Origin: a virus
IMG/VR virus record: IMGVR_UViG_3300033180_000028
Span: 1 to 49,200 of that record
Direction: 5' to 3' (one strand)
DNA: 49,200 nucleotides
The notes under the pieces are model-generated. The model made no database searches. It was not told the DNA's origin and saw nothing but the letters and a program-made list of their open reading frames with translations. Below, piece by piece: positions 8,077 to 15,168 of the stretch (position 1 is its first letter; each line of letters opens with the position of its first letter). The translations under genes were made by a program, and so were the position numbers.

Positions 8077-8307
8077 ATGGAACATCCCATTGCGAAATAC
8101 CGGCGTGAACACCAATTGACGCAAGATGCGTTCGGCAAGCGCGTTGGCGCGACCAAAGGCATGGTTTCCAAGTGGGAGGCCTGCCGTGTCTTGCCACGTC
8201 CGTCGCTATTGGTTCGGATCGAAGAGGCATCGAGTGGAAGCCTATCAGCAGGCTCAATCGTTCGCTCGTTCGTGGCGGCTTCTCATTTTTATGAGGCGGG
8301 AGATTGA
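8077..8307 (+). CDS. Cro-like helix-turn-helix regulator
   Basis: 76 aa from ATG 8077. A GTG at 8026 would start inside the operator and is less likely. Residues 4-55 are an XRE-type HTH (KYRREHQLTQDAFGKRV, then TKGMVSKWEACRVLP). The protein is little more than the DNA-binding domain, as for Cro proteins, and is divergent from the CI-like gene across the operator. It would repress the repressor promoter and help commit to lytic growth. The bases after it (8308-8461) hold only a weak hairpin followed by a T-rich run near 8350-8380. Confidence 0.75.
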   Translation: MEHPIAKYRREHQLTQDAFGKRVGATKGMVSKWEACRVLPRPSLLVRIEEASSGSLSAGSIVRSFVAASHFYEAGD

Positions 8308-8461
8308 CCCACCTATTCCGTCTTTCGCGCGGCCAATCCTCCCTGCCTGCGGCGCCCCGCCCTGTGGCGCTTTCCTTCTTGTCGCCCGGCGCGGTGAAAT
8401 CTCGTTTTGCATGTGGACCTCCGTAGCTTCCTAACGCCCTGAATTTCTCATCTTCGATCAA

Positions 8462-8498
8462 TTCCCACCACGGGAAAAACACTGGGAAATTCCCGGTG
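8462..8498. promoter_or_regulatory. Paired TTCCC/GGGAA palindromes upstream of the CII-like gene
   Basis: TTCCC-N5-GGGAA lies at 8462-8476. It is followed at 8480-8498 by CACTGGGAAATTCCCGGTG, a 19-bp near-perfect palindrome (only the central base and one outer pair are unpaired), with another GGGAA at 8500-8504. The cluster ends about 15 bp before the ATG of the regulator at 8517. It is distinct from the CI/Cro operators, so it is probably the binding site of another regulator. Confidence 0.55.
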
Positions 8499-8516
8499 CG
8501 GGAAAGGCTTTGTCTC

Positions 8517-9014
8517 ATGATTCAAACTGCATGGTTTCATCGTATCAAGGCAGCACAGCGCGATCTTATCCGGCTTGTCGGCGGCATCGAGCGAGCTGCG
8601 GAAATCTCTTCGATCTCGAAAAGTCATATCGGGCGCATGAACAATGCGACGGACCCGGAAATGATGCCGTTGCACGCCGTTTACGCCCTGGAAACTGATT
8701 GCGATGTGCAGGTCGTCACCTCGGCGATGGCGGAACTGCACGGCAAACGGCTGGTCGAGCCGGGAGGCGAACGCGGGGCAAATCACTGCCTTATTGCTGC
8801 CTATTCCGACGCGGTTCGCAAGGCCGGCGACCTTATTTCCGGCGGAGCTGTCGCGATTGCCGATCTGTGGGTGACGCCTGCGGAGGCGGCCAAGATGGAC
8901 CGGGATGCGGCGGAGCTGGAAATCGGGATTGCGGCCTATCGAAAGGTGCTCGCCAGCGTCAAGGCGTCCGGCGGGCAAAAAGTCGGCTTCCATGTGGTCG
9001 GAGGCGGACAATGA
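8517..9014 (+). CDS. CII/CP76-like phage regulatory protein
   Basis: 165 aa from ATG 8517, with GGGAAAGG about 8 bp upstream (a GTG at 8496 lies in the palindrome and is rejected). The N-terminal ~65 residues resemble the phage regulatory CII (CP76) group: a short helix, VGGIERAAEISSISKSHIGRM as an HTH-like element, then MPLHAVYALETDCDVQVVTSAM. The C-terminal half is helical. It opens a tightly packed early operon with overlapping genes. It probably binds DNA and controls early transcription, perhaps through the palindromes just upstream. Confidence 0.6.
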   Translation: MIQTAWFHRIKAAQRDLIRLVGGIERAAEISSISKSHIGRMNNATDPEMMPLHAVYALETDCDVQVVTSAMAELHGKRLVEPGGERGANHCLIAAYSDAVRKAGDLISGGAVAIADLWVTPAEAAKMDRDAAELEIGIAAYRKVLASVKASGGQKVGFHVVGGGQ

Positions 9015-9259
9015 AACCTCAAACCGATCACGCCATTGATGAGCTGATGTCCCGCCCCTTGTCCGAACGTGCAAGGGGTTTTCTGCGTGAAGTGCAGTTT
9101 GCCGGCGGACGCATTGAAATCGCAACCGGCCTTGGCCGTCGCCAACTCGCGCTGGAATGCCGCCGCGGCGGCTATCTGCATATTTGCGAAGACGAACGGA
9201 CTGCGAAGCTGACTGGCCTCGGGCAAGCCTACCTCGATCGATTGATGAGGGCGAACTGA
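9011..9259 (+). CDS. Small hypothetical protein of the early operon (82 aa)
   Basis: ATG 9011 overlaps the upstream stop by 4 bp (ATGA), a coupled arrangement. The product is an 82-residue basic protein (LSERARGFLREVQFAGG, then TGLGRRQLALECRRGG and LTGLGQAYLDRL). It looks like a small winged-helix-type domain, but no family is recognised with confidence. Its own stop overlaps the next start by one base (TGATG). Confidence 0.65.
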   Translation: MKPQTDHAIDELMSRPLSERARGFLREVQFAGGRIEIATGLGRRQLALECRRGGYLHICEDERTAKLTGLGQAYLDRLMRAN

Positions 9260-10665
9260 TGGCCGGCTATTCATCCGTAAAACTCCCCAAGCCCGGTCCG
9301 AACGCGCTAGCGCTCATCAAGACAGCCGTTAGCGAAGGCGTCGTGAAGGCGACAGAGCCAAGGCATGTGACGGCGGCAAACAATGCCGTTGGTAACGGCT
9401 ATCTGAAACGCGATAAGCAAGACGCGAAAACCTACTATCCGACCGAGCGCGCCCGCGAAATGCTTGCTTTGCTGCAAGGCATAGCGGAACCGGGCGACTT
9501 GCCCGTTTCTGCGGATATCTCTCAAAATTTGTCGGATATCCTGCCCTCTGCCGACGCCTCCGGGCTGGTGGCGCTTGTCGAGCAAGCTGGTGAACTTCTG
9601 GATGCGGGTGATGTCGTCAACGCTCGCATTATTGCATCCATCGCCTATGCGCAAGCCAAGACGGCGGCGCAGTTCGCCGAGCAGATCGGCGCGACGGAAA
9701 AGCTGGTCGCCAAGGCACGGCGTATGCAGGGTCTCGCGTTGCTGATCGAAACCCGCGCAAAAATAATCATCGCCGACAAGTGGGACGAGGCGCAGGCGGC
9801 AGGCAAGATTTCGAAGGGAGGGAGGCTGAAACCCGTTTCCGATGGAAACGGGTTAACTGCTGCGGATACTGGCCTTTCGCGCAAGGAAATCCATGAAGCG
9901 CGCAAGCTGGCAGCGGCGGAACATCGCGAGCCGGGCATTGTCGAGCGCGCAATTCAGGCGCGGCTTTCTGCCGGGCTTGGGCCGACGCGCGCCAATCTTC
10001 GGGCGGCGGTGGGCACGGCGAGCGCGACGAAGGAAGCGCGCGGTAACAATCTTTATGAAACCCCGCCGGAAGCGATGCATACGATTCTAGCATTCGAAAC
10101 CTTTAGTGCGACCGTGTTTGAGCCGGCCTGCGGGCGCGGCGCGATTACCCGCATGCTCGAACTGGCCGGCTATGGGGTCGTCCTGGCCGATCTGATCGAT
10201 TACGACACGGCGGACCAGCACGGCGAAATACAGGCGGTGCAAGACTTCCTGACTTCACATCCGCCGGAAAGCGGATCTTACGACATCGTGACGAACCCAC
10301 CCTACGGCGATGTTCTGAATGCTTTCGTCGCCCACGCGCTGCGCGTTTTCCGCCCGCGCAAGATGGCTTTACTGCTCAACCTCAATTTCCTGTGCGGCTT
10401 TGCGGACGATGATCGCAATTTCGCCATGGACGATTGCCCGCCGTCCCGCGTCTACATCTTCAAGCACCGCCTCCCGATGATGCACCGCGACGGATGGGAC
10501 GGCGAAAAGGCCAGCAGTCGCATGAATACCGGCTGGTTCGTTTGGGAGCTGCAGGAAGACGGCACCTACGGCGACAAAGAGAAGTGGATACCAACGCGGC
10601 GCGTTGACTGGCAGGACTACATGCCTGCCGAAGCGGCGCAGACGGTGGAAAGCGAGGCGGCATGA
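9259..10665 (+). CDS. Phage DNA N6-adenine methyltransferase with N-terminal helical domain
   Basis: 468 aa from ATG 9259 (GAGGG 7 bp upstream). The C-terminal half has the SAM-binding motif FEPACGRGAI near residue 287 and the catalytic NPPY at about 347-350, the signature of amino-methyltransferases acting on adenine. The N-terminal half (about 100-230) is helical and charged and likely recognises DNA. No cognate restriction gene is nearby, so it is an orphan methyltransferase, probably protecting phage DNA or timing replication or packaging. Target sequence unknown. Confidence 0.85.
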   Translation: MAGYSSVKLPKPGPNALALIKTAVSEGVVKATEPRHVTAANNAVGNGYLKRDKQDAKTYYPTERAREMLALLQGIAEPGDLPVSADISQNLSDILPSADASGLVALVEQAGELLDAGDVVNARIIASIAYAQAKTAAQFAEQIGATEKLVAKARRMQGLALLIETRAKIIIADKWDEAQAAGKISKGGRLKPVSDGNGLTAADTGLSRKEIHEARKLAAAEHREPGIVERAIQARLSAGLGPTRANLRAAVGTASATKEARGNNLYETPPEAMHTILAFETFSATVFEPACGRGAITRMLELAGYGVVLADLIDYDTADQHGEIQAVQDFLTSHPPESGSYDIVTNPPYGDVLNAFVAHALRVFRPRKMALLLNLNFLCGFADDDRNFAMDDCPPSRVYIFKHRLPMMHRDGWDGEKASSRMNTGWFVWELQEDGTYGDKEKWIPTRRVDWQDYMPAEAAQTVESEAA

Positions 10666-10955
10666 GTGTGATTTTGCCAATCGTTGAGCTGCTTGCGGAT
10701 TGCAAGACCGACGCCGAGCGCGCGCAATGGCTGTTTGCGTGCCCTTCCGCCGTTCTGTATCGCGAGGACGGCAGCATACGCGCCATTCTGCGCAAAGCGG
10801 GGCTTCAAGCGGGGATCGATTATCTCGATGTCGAGCTTTCGGCGATGCGTGCCGTTCGCGGCCCGCTCGGCATGCTTGCCCCTAAGATCAAAGAGTCGCT
10901 TGACGGCGCAACCCTGGAGCTGGCAACGACTGTCGGCATGGTGAGGGCGATATGA
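10662..10955 (+). CDS. Hypothetical early protein (97 aa)
   Basis: The start ATG overlaps the methyltransferase stop by 4 bp (ATGA). The 97-residue protein is mixed helical (VELLADCKTDAERAQWLFAC, then RAVRGPLGMLAPKIKESL). No domain is recognised. It is the last gene of the 8.5-10.9 kb rightward operon and ends 2 bp before the convergent antitoxin gene. Coupling to the methyltransferase suggests a related role. Confidence 0.65.
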   Translation: MSVILPIVELLADCKTDAERAQWLFACPSAVLYREDGSIRAILRKAGLQAGIDYLDVELSAMRAVRGPLGMLAPKIKESLDGATLELATTVGMVRAI

Positions 10956-10957
10956 TC

Positions 10958-11305
10958 TTACGTCAAATCGTCCAGGCTGATCATCAAAGCGCCAGCAATT
11001 GCTTTCAATGCTTCGATCGATCCCGCCTTTTTGCCGGTCTCGATCTCGGACACGTAGGGCTGAGACAGTCCGGTTTTCTCGGCAAGCTCGGCCATCGTCA
11101 TGCCGCGATGCTTGCGAAAAACACGTGCCGGGTTTTCGCCAGCGATCAGCGCCTTCACGACGTTGTCGGGCCAAGTCTCTTCGCCAGCGTCAATGCGTGC
11201 CTTGACGGCGCGGGCATCGACGATGTCGAGCAAATCTTCATAGTCCGCTTCGGGCATGAGCACGTAGCCCTTGCCTTCGATAGTGATGCGATTGATCTCG
11301 CCCAT
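10958..11305 (-). CDS. HTH_XRE antitoxin of a type II toxin-antitoxin pair
   Basis: 115 aa. The N-terminal half contains a Phd-like stretch (GYVLMPEADYEDLLDIVDA). The C-terminal half is an XRE helix-turn-helix (MTMAELAEKTGLSQPYVSEI, then GKKAGSIEALKAIAGAL). It lies 9 bp downstream of the RelE-like toxin gene on the same strand. Toxin-first order is typical of HigBA-like modules. It should neutralise the toxin and repress the operon by binding the inverted repeat upstream. Confidence 0.85.
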   Translation of the reverse strand: MGEINRITIEGKGYVLMPEADYEDLLDIVDARAVKARIDAGEETWPDNVVKALIAGENPARVFRKHRGMTMAELAEKTGLSQPYVSEIETGKKAGSIEALKAIAGALMISLDDLT

Positions 11306-11314
11306 GGTGGTCTC

Positions 11315-11560
11315 CTATTCCTTGTAGATATCGCCGCGCGGGCCGGCTTTGACAACCAATACCGTCATGGTCTGGTCATCGATGATGACGCGATCCTGAC
11401 CGACACGGATGCGGAAGAATTCGCTTCCTTGCAGTTTCTTCAGATCGACCGCTTCGCCATTCGCAAATGCTTCGACCTTTGCAACGATGGCGGCTGCGCG
11501 CTTCGGCTGCATTTTGCGAAGGGCTTTCGTGGCGTCCTTGCTGTAAGCGATCTTTTTCAT
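11315..11560 (-). CDS. RelE/ParE-family toxin
   Basis: 81 aa with the compact RelE fold signature: KKIAYSKDATKALRKMQP at the N-terminus, LKKLQGSEFFRIRVGQDRVI in the middle and VLVVKAGPRGDIYKE at the end. The conserved Arg residues in the FRIRVGQDRVI strand are typical of ribosome-dependent RNases. The first gene of the leftward pair, it has a TATATA -10-like element 7-15 bp before the start. The pair stands divergent from the replication initiator and would act as an addiction or prophage-stability module. Confidence 0.85.
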   Translation of the reverse strand: MKKIAYSKDATKALRKMQPKRAAAIVAKVEAFANGEAVDLKKLQGSEFFRIRVGQDRVIIDDQTMTVLVVKAGPRGDIYKE

Positions 11561-11579
11561 GAACTTTATATAGCCAATG

Positions 11580-11608
11580 GCGATATTTCGCGCAAGCGAA
11601 AATATCGC
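11580..11608. promoter_or_regulatory. Inverted repeat upstream of toxin-antitoxin operon
   Basis: GCGATATTTCGC (11580-11591) is mirrored by GCGAAAATATCGC (11596-11608) around a 4-base spacer, one bulged A apart. It lies 20 bp before the toxin start and overlaps the presumed -35 region, as expected for an autoregulatory operator of the HTH antitoxin. It also lies 35 bp upstream of the divergent replication gene. Confidence 0.6.
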
Positions 11609-11643
11609 TATGGGCGATTAAAATTGCGACGCGAGGCTTCGCT

Positions 11644-12864
11644 ATGAGCCAAGAATCTAACATCCGGCGCGGCGTGCGCAACTCGGGTTATGTCCCGATC
11701 CCGAACCGTGTCTTTGAAGATGATCGCCTCTCCATGGAAGCGCGCTGGCTGCTCGGCTACCTGCTTTCCAAGCCCGACAACTGGATCGTCGTTATCGGCG
11801 ATATCATGAAGAAGGGCGGCTGCGGGCGCGACAAAGCACGCAAGATGATCGGGGAGCTTGTCGAGTTTGGCTATGCCGAACGCGAGCAAGGGCGCGCTGA
11901 TGGCAAGTTCGGTGCGTCCATGCTGGTAATCTTTGACGAACCCCGCGCGTCCGCGTCGGATGATCAGTCCGGCCAGAACGAAAGTGTTGCATTTCTACCG
12001 CAGACTGAAATGCCGGCGCCGGTAAAACCGTCGCCGGTTTTGCCGGCGCCGGCAAAATCGGCACTTAGTAATAACTTATATCTAGCAAATACTGATTATC
12101 AGCAAGAGAGAGATGCGCGCGACGAAGGCTCGGAAGAAAAGCCCGAAGCCGTCGAGCGCGCTTTCCGTCGCTGGTATGCCAAATGGCCGACGCGGGACAA
12201 AGACAGCGAATATGCTGGCCGGAAGGCGTGGCAGAAGCTCTCGCAAGAGCAGCGCGCCGAATGCATCGCCAAATCTCCGACCTACATCGAGCGGGCCGAG
12301 AAAGCGAAAATATCGGTTCCGTGGGCCGGGGCTTACCTGACCGGGCGAGATTGGGAAAAGCTTGAGGACCCGAAGTCGGACGTTGCTCTGCCAATCGTCC
12401 ACAAGCCGTATTCGAGGGCATGGCACGCCGGACGTTGTGCCGAGTTGCTGAAACCCGCATCGGCCACGATGCCGGCATTGCCGCCGTTGCTCCGGTCCCT
12501 CGTGGCCGAAGGTGGCGAAAGGGCTGATGCCATCCTGCGGGACCGTCGCATCAAGCATGGCTGGCCGAAGGTCAACACCATGGATGAGCGCGTACAGGAC
12601 CGTAAGGGCATGACGGTTGCTCCGAACGTCTTCCGCGTCTCCGAAGGTTTCGACAGCGTTGGCCGCACTGGCGAGTTGTGCGCGGCATGGGAGCGGTTCT
12701 TTGCCAGAACCGGATTGCCATGGGTGCCAACGCCAGACGGGAACGTCGAACGTTTCTTTTTCCCGCCGGTCTCATCCGAAATCACTGACTTGGACGCGGC
12801 GGTTAGTGAGGCGTGGTTTGCATTTGAACGGCTAGTTAACGAGGGAATTTCCAATGATGCATAA
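11644..12864 (+). CDS. Phage replication initiator / helix-turn-helix protein (O-like)
   Basis: 406 aa. Residues ~15-95 form a winged-helix domain like those of phage replisome organisers (GYVPIPNRVFEDDRLSMEAR, GDIMKKGGCGRDKARKMIGE, YAEREQG). It is followed by a Pro-rich, low-complexity linker (about 115-140), then a helical segment (AFRRWYAKWPTRDKDSEYAG) and a C-terminal domain. A binding domain, a linker containing DNA repeats and a C-terminal interaction domain mirror lambda O, where the origin lies inside the gene. It probably recruits the host helicase to the phage origin. Confidence 0.65.
   Translation: MSQESNIRRGVRNSGYVPIPNRVFEDDRLSMEARWLLGYLLSKPDNWIVVIGDIMKKGGCGRDKARKMIGELVEFGYAEREQGRADGKFGASMLVIFDEPRASASDDQSGQNESVAFLPQTEMPAPVKPSPVLPAPAKSALSNNLYLANTDYQQERDARDEGSEEKPEAVERAFRRWYAKWPTRDKDSEYAGRKAWQKLSQEQRAECIAKSPTYIERAEKAKISVPWAGAYLTGRDWEKLEDPKSDVALPIVHKPYSRAWHAGRCAELLKPASATMPALPPLLRSLVAEGGERADAILRDRRIKHGWPKVNTMDERVQDRKGMTVAPNVFRVSEGFDSVGRTGELCAAWERFFARTGLPWVPTPDGNVERFFFPPVSSEITDLDAAVSEAWFAFERLVNEGISNDA
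12011..12102. other. ori: Candidate replication origin inside the initiator gene
   Basis: The segment has GC-rich repeats: CCGGCGCCGG (12013-12022), GGTAAAACCG opposed by CGGTTTTGCC (12021-12030/12035-12044), and a perfect 20-bp palindrome TTTTGCCGGCGCCGGCAAAA (12038-12057). Directly after it comes a ~39-bp AT-rich tract (12064-12102, for example TAGTAATAACTTATATCTAG). Repeats followed by an AT-rich unwinding element within the initiator's linker is the lambda ori layout. Function is inferred. Confidence 0.5.
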
Positions 12865-13549
12865 CGTGAAAACCTACGCCGCCTGCAAGACGGTTGATAC
12901 TACCCTCTACGACGCATCGAAGTTCGACGCTGTGCTTGATCGTGTCGTGGCGCGGAAGCGAATCAAGGCGACCATGCTCTCCATGGCATCCGAATCGCAC
13001 CCGTCGTTCGCCAGCAAGGCGGCGTGGTTTGCGATCCAGACCCCTGACCATCGTGAGCTGGTTGTAAAAAAACTTTTGGATGACGAAAAAATTGTCACGG
13101 CATTTCCGATGGTGCCGGGACCTCGCACCTACAAACGCGGACGAGTTTCTGAGGGCGAGAAGACGCCTTTGCTCGCCGGCTATCTCCTCATCAAAATTGT
13201 TCCGTCGCCCGCTGCCTTCGTTGGTCTGCGCCAAGTAAAAGGCGTGGTCGATATCGTTGGCGGGTGCGAAAAGCCGTGGCGTGTATCACAGGAAGATGTG
13301 AGCCGATTCATCGCTTTGACGGATCTGGAATTGCGCGCCGCTGCGGATTTTGAGTTCAATCTGGGCGACCGTGTGCTCTTCGGCTTCGGTCCTTTCAAGG
13401 GGATTGAGGGAGTGATTGAGAAGCTCCACGCGACCCGTCTGCATCGCAACGACAGCCCGGCTATGCTGCATGCTGACATCACAGCTTGCGTTCATGGACA
13501 ATGGCACAATCTCAAGCGTACCCCTCTTGCATTGCTCGAAAAGCTGTGA
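12854..13549 (+). CDS. NusG-family transcription (anti)termination protein
   Basis: 231 aa. After a ~55-residue N-terminal extension comes a NusG N-terminal-type domain (WFAIQTPDHRELVVKKLL at about 58-75, TAFPMVPGPRTYKRG, LAGYLLIKI). The C-terminal part carries a KOW-like motif (NLGDRVLFGFGPFKGIEGVI, about 170-190). NusG paralogues such as RfaH bind elongating RNA polymerase and make it ignore terminators in selected operons. The start overlaps the initiator gene by 11 bp. It lies immediately upstream of a folded leader with an intrinsic terminator and then the whole late operon, so a late antiterminator role is inferred. Confidence 0.75.
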   Translation: MMHNVKTYAACKTVDTTLYDASKFDAVLDRVVARKRIKATMLSMASESHPSFASKAAWFAIQTPDHRELVVKKLLDDEKIVTAFPMVPGPRTYKRGRVSEGEKTPLLAGYLLIKIVPSPAAFVGLRQVKGVVDIVGGCEKPWRVSQEDVSRFIALTDLELRAAADFEFNLGDRVLFGFGPFKGIEGVIEKLHATRLHRNDSPAMLHADITACVHGQWHNLKRTPLALLEKL

Positions 13550-13550
13550 C

Positions 13551-13759
13551 TAGAAAGGGTCAGGTTGATCTGATGATCTCGGTTAGCGTTTGACCCGCCC
13601 GACAAGAACGGGCCGGAAGTGAGGCAAGAGCCTCCGCGTGGGTAAACCAGTCAGACCCTGCTTGAATGGCCTCGTTGGAGGCATCGATTCAAGCCCGGTG
13701 CTACTGCATTGAAAAAATCATCATCATGTCGAAGGCGGTCCAGAGTGATCGCCTTTTCT
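13551..13759 (+). ncRNA. Structured non-coding leader RNA before the late genes
   Basis: This 209-base gap contains successive hairpins: GGGTCA/TGACCC (13557-13562 with 13591-13596) enclosing GATC-TGAT-GATC; GCCCG/CGGGC (13597-13601 with 13609-13613); GAGGC-AAGA-GCCTC (13621-13634); and a long two-part hairpin, GCTTGAAT/ATTCAAGC (13660-13667 with 13687-13694), around GCCTC-GTTG-GAGGC. It ends in a strong intrinsic terminator. A possible promoter (TTGCAT at 13527, TAGAAA at 13551, 18-bp spacing) precedes it. No reading frame fits. It could be an antitermination leader or a free small RNA. No known RNA family is recognised. Confidence 0.6.
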
Positions 13760-13760
13760 G
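13732..13760 (+). terminator. Intrinsic terminator ending the leader RNA
   Basis: AAGGCGGTC (13732-13740) pairs with GATCGCCTT (13747-13755) in a 9-bp stem with one G-U pair, around a 6-base loop, followed by TTTTCTGTTTC. It lies 24 bp before the first late gene, so late transcription from upstream must read through it or start after it. Confidence 0.85.
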
Positions 13761-13783
13761 TTTCCCATAGGTAGGGCCTGCCG

Positions 13784-14353
13784 ATGACCGCGCTATCCAT
13801 GCAATGGGTTGACCGCAACCTGTCGGAGTACGGCAAGCGTATCGGTGCGCTGAAAGAGCGCTTCCCGAAAGTTCTGCCGCGCATCGTCAATCAGGTCGGC
13901 AATCGCGCCAAGACCGTTGTCATTCGCGAGCTGACGAAGCAAACCGGCCTGCCGCGTGCCACCATCGTCAGAGCCATTGGCAACCCATCGGCGGCGCGGC
14001 CCGGCAAACTCTACTACGACATGACGACGCAAGGCGGGAACATTCGTTTGAAGTTTCTGCGCCCGAAGGAAACGCCGGCTGGCGTGGTGGCGCGTCCGTT
14101 CGGTAAGCCAACGCTCTATCCCGGATCGTTTATGCGGGGTGGTCTCTTCCCCGACCGCAAGGACGTTCCACGGTTCAACGGGCATGTCTTCTATCGCCTG
14201 AACAGATCGGGCACCAAGATCACCTTTGCGCGGTCGGGCGTATTTATCCCGAAGGAAATGACGACGGGCGCAACCTCTGCTGCCTTCCATCGGCTCGCAG
14301 CGCCGTTGCTCAAGGAACGGGTCGAAGCCGCCTTGAACAAGCTGGTCCCCTGA
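13784..14353 (+). CDS. Minor tail protein Z-like (GPZ) protein
   Basis: 189 aa, basic. The N-terminal region (about 15-65: RFPKVLPRIVNQVGNRAKTV, then ELTKQTGLPRATIVRAIG) matches the pattern of the prophage minor tail protein Z family, whose members sit in tail/neck assembly. The C-terminal half is beta-rich (NIRLKFLRPKETPAGVVA, GTKITFARSGVFIPKEM). It is the first gene after the leader terminator and precedes the terminase genes, an unusual place for a tail gene. The family assignment is moderate. Confidence 0.55.
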   Translation: MTALSMQWVDRNLSEYGKRIGALKERFPKVLPRIVNQVGNRAKTVVIRELTKQTGLPRATIVRAIGNPSAARPGKLYYDMTTQGGNIRLKFLRPKETPAGVVARPFGKPTLYPGSFMRGGLFPDRKDVPRFNGHVFYRLNRSGTKITFARSGVFIPKEMTTGATSAAFHRLAAPLLKERVEAALNKLVP

Positions 14354-14532
14354 CAGGGGCCACCCCCTCGACCCCTCCGGGCCGGGCACCCCCCACCCCC
14401 CCATTCAGGGACCGGTTTGCCGACATCTTCCATGGACGGGCCTGGGGGACTGCGGGATTTCGCCAGTAGCACTTTCGAAAAGCGGTACACGGATACACGT
14501 TCTGCACGCGTGTGGATGCACGGATGGATTTG
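14354..14532. other. Non-coding segment before terminase, cos/pac candidate
   Basis: No gene is seen. The first part (14354-14410) is extremely C-rich with several poly-C runs. The last part has CACG repeated at 14488, 14496, 14505 and 14519, iteron-like and directly upstream of the small terminase gene. Packaging signals of lambda-like phages lie at this position (cos next to Nu1). The assignment rests on position and repeats only. Confidence 0.35.
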
Positions 14533-15168
14533 ATGACCGAGGAATGGATATCGATCACCGACGCCGCCGCTCGCTTGAGCGCAGTCGGTGACCGGATCGA
14601 CCGCTCGACGCTGTCGCGCTATCTGAAACAACATGCCGAGGCTCTGCCGCTAAAGGCGGACGGCAAATCGAACCTTGTCGAATTTGGCGCACTCGTTGCC
14701 CATCGCAGCGAGAATATCCGTATCAGGACGGAGGTGGCTCCGCTGTTCGTCCAGCCGGCCGGTGCGTCAGCTGCGGCCTCAATGCCATCTGCACCGCCGC
14801 CCCGTCTTAAGGGCACGCAATCAGACGGTGCCGCCCGTAAGGCGCAGGCGGAGGCCGAGCTGAAGGAAATGGACCTTGCCGAGCGTCGCGGCGAATTGAC
14901 CATCGTTGCGGAGGTCGATCAGGGCGGGCGCGATGCAATCGCTCTGATGCAGAGCGCATTCGAGCGCGCCATTGAAACGGAAGCCGCCGGCTTGTCCCTC
15001 AAATACGGATGGGATGAGCGCATGGCCCGTCTCGCGCTCAAAGGCTTTGCGAGGGAGGGCTTGAGCGTCTTCAACCGCGAAATCCTGAAGAGGCTCGACG
15101 GAATGCGGCGGCAGTCCGAAGCGGGCGGCGATGGCCAATACCATGAAACAGGGCAGGCTTTGCAGTGA
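14533..15168 (+). CDS. Terminase small subunit (Nu1-like)
   Basis: 211 aa from ATG 14533. ATG 14524 and GTG 14512 are in frame and possible. Residues 1-40 contain a winged-helix DNA-binding domain (EEWISITDAAARLS, then RIDRSTLSRYLKQH), as in lambda Nu1. A Pro/Ala-rich linker (about 75-95) and a long helical region follow (AQAEAELKEMDLAERRGEL), which typically contacts the large subunit. It would recognise the packaging site. The stop overlaps the large-subunit start (GTGA). Confidence 0.8.
   Translation: MTEEWISITDAAARLSAVGDRIDRSTLSRYLKQHAEALPLKADGKSNLVEFGALVAHRSENIRIRTEVAPLFVQPAGASAAASMPSAPPPRLKGTQSDGAARKAQAEAELKEMDLAERRGELTIVAEVDQGGRDAIALMQSAFERAIETEAAGLSLKYGWDERMARLALKGFAREGLSVFNREILKRLDGMRRQSEAGGDGQYHETGQALQ

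Noticed and set aside
13734-13750. Similarity of GGCGGT in the leader terminator to the start of the RfaH ops element
   Set aside because: Only the first six bases agree and they form part of the terminator stem. No basis to claim an ops site.
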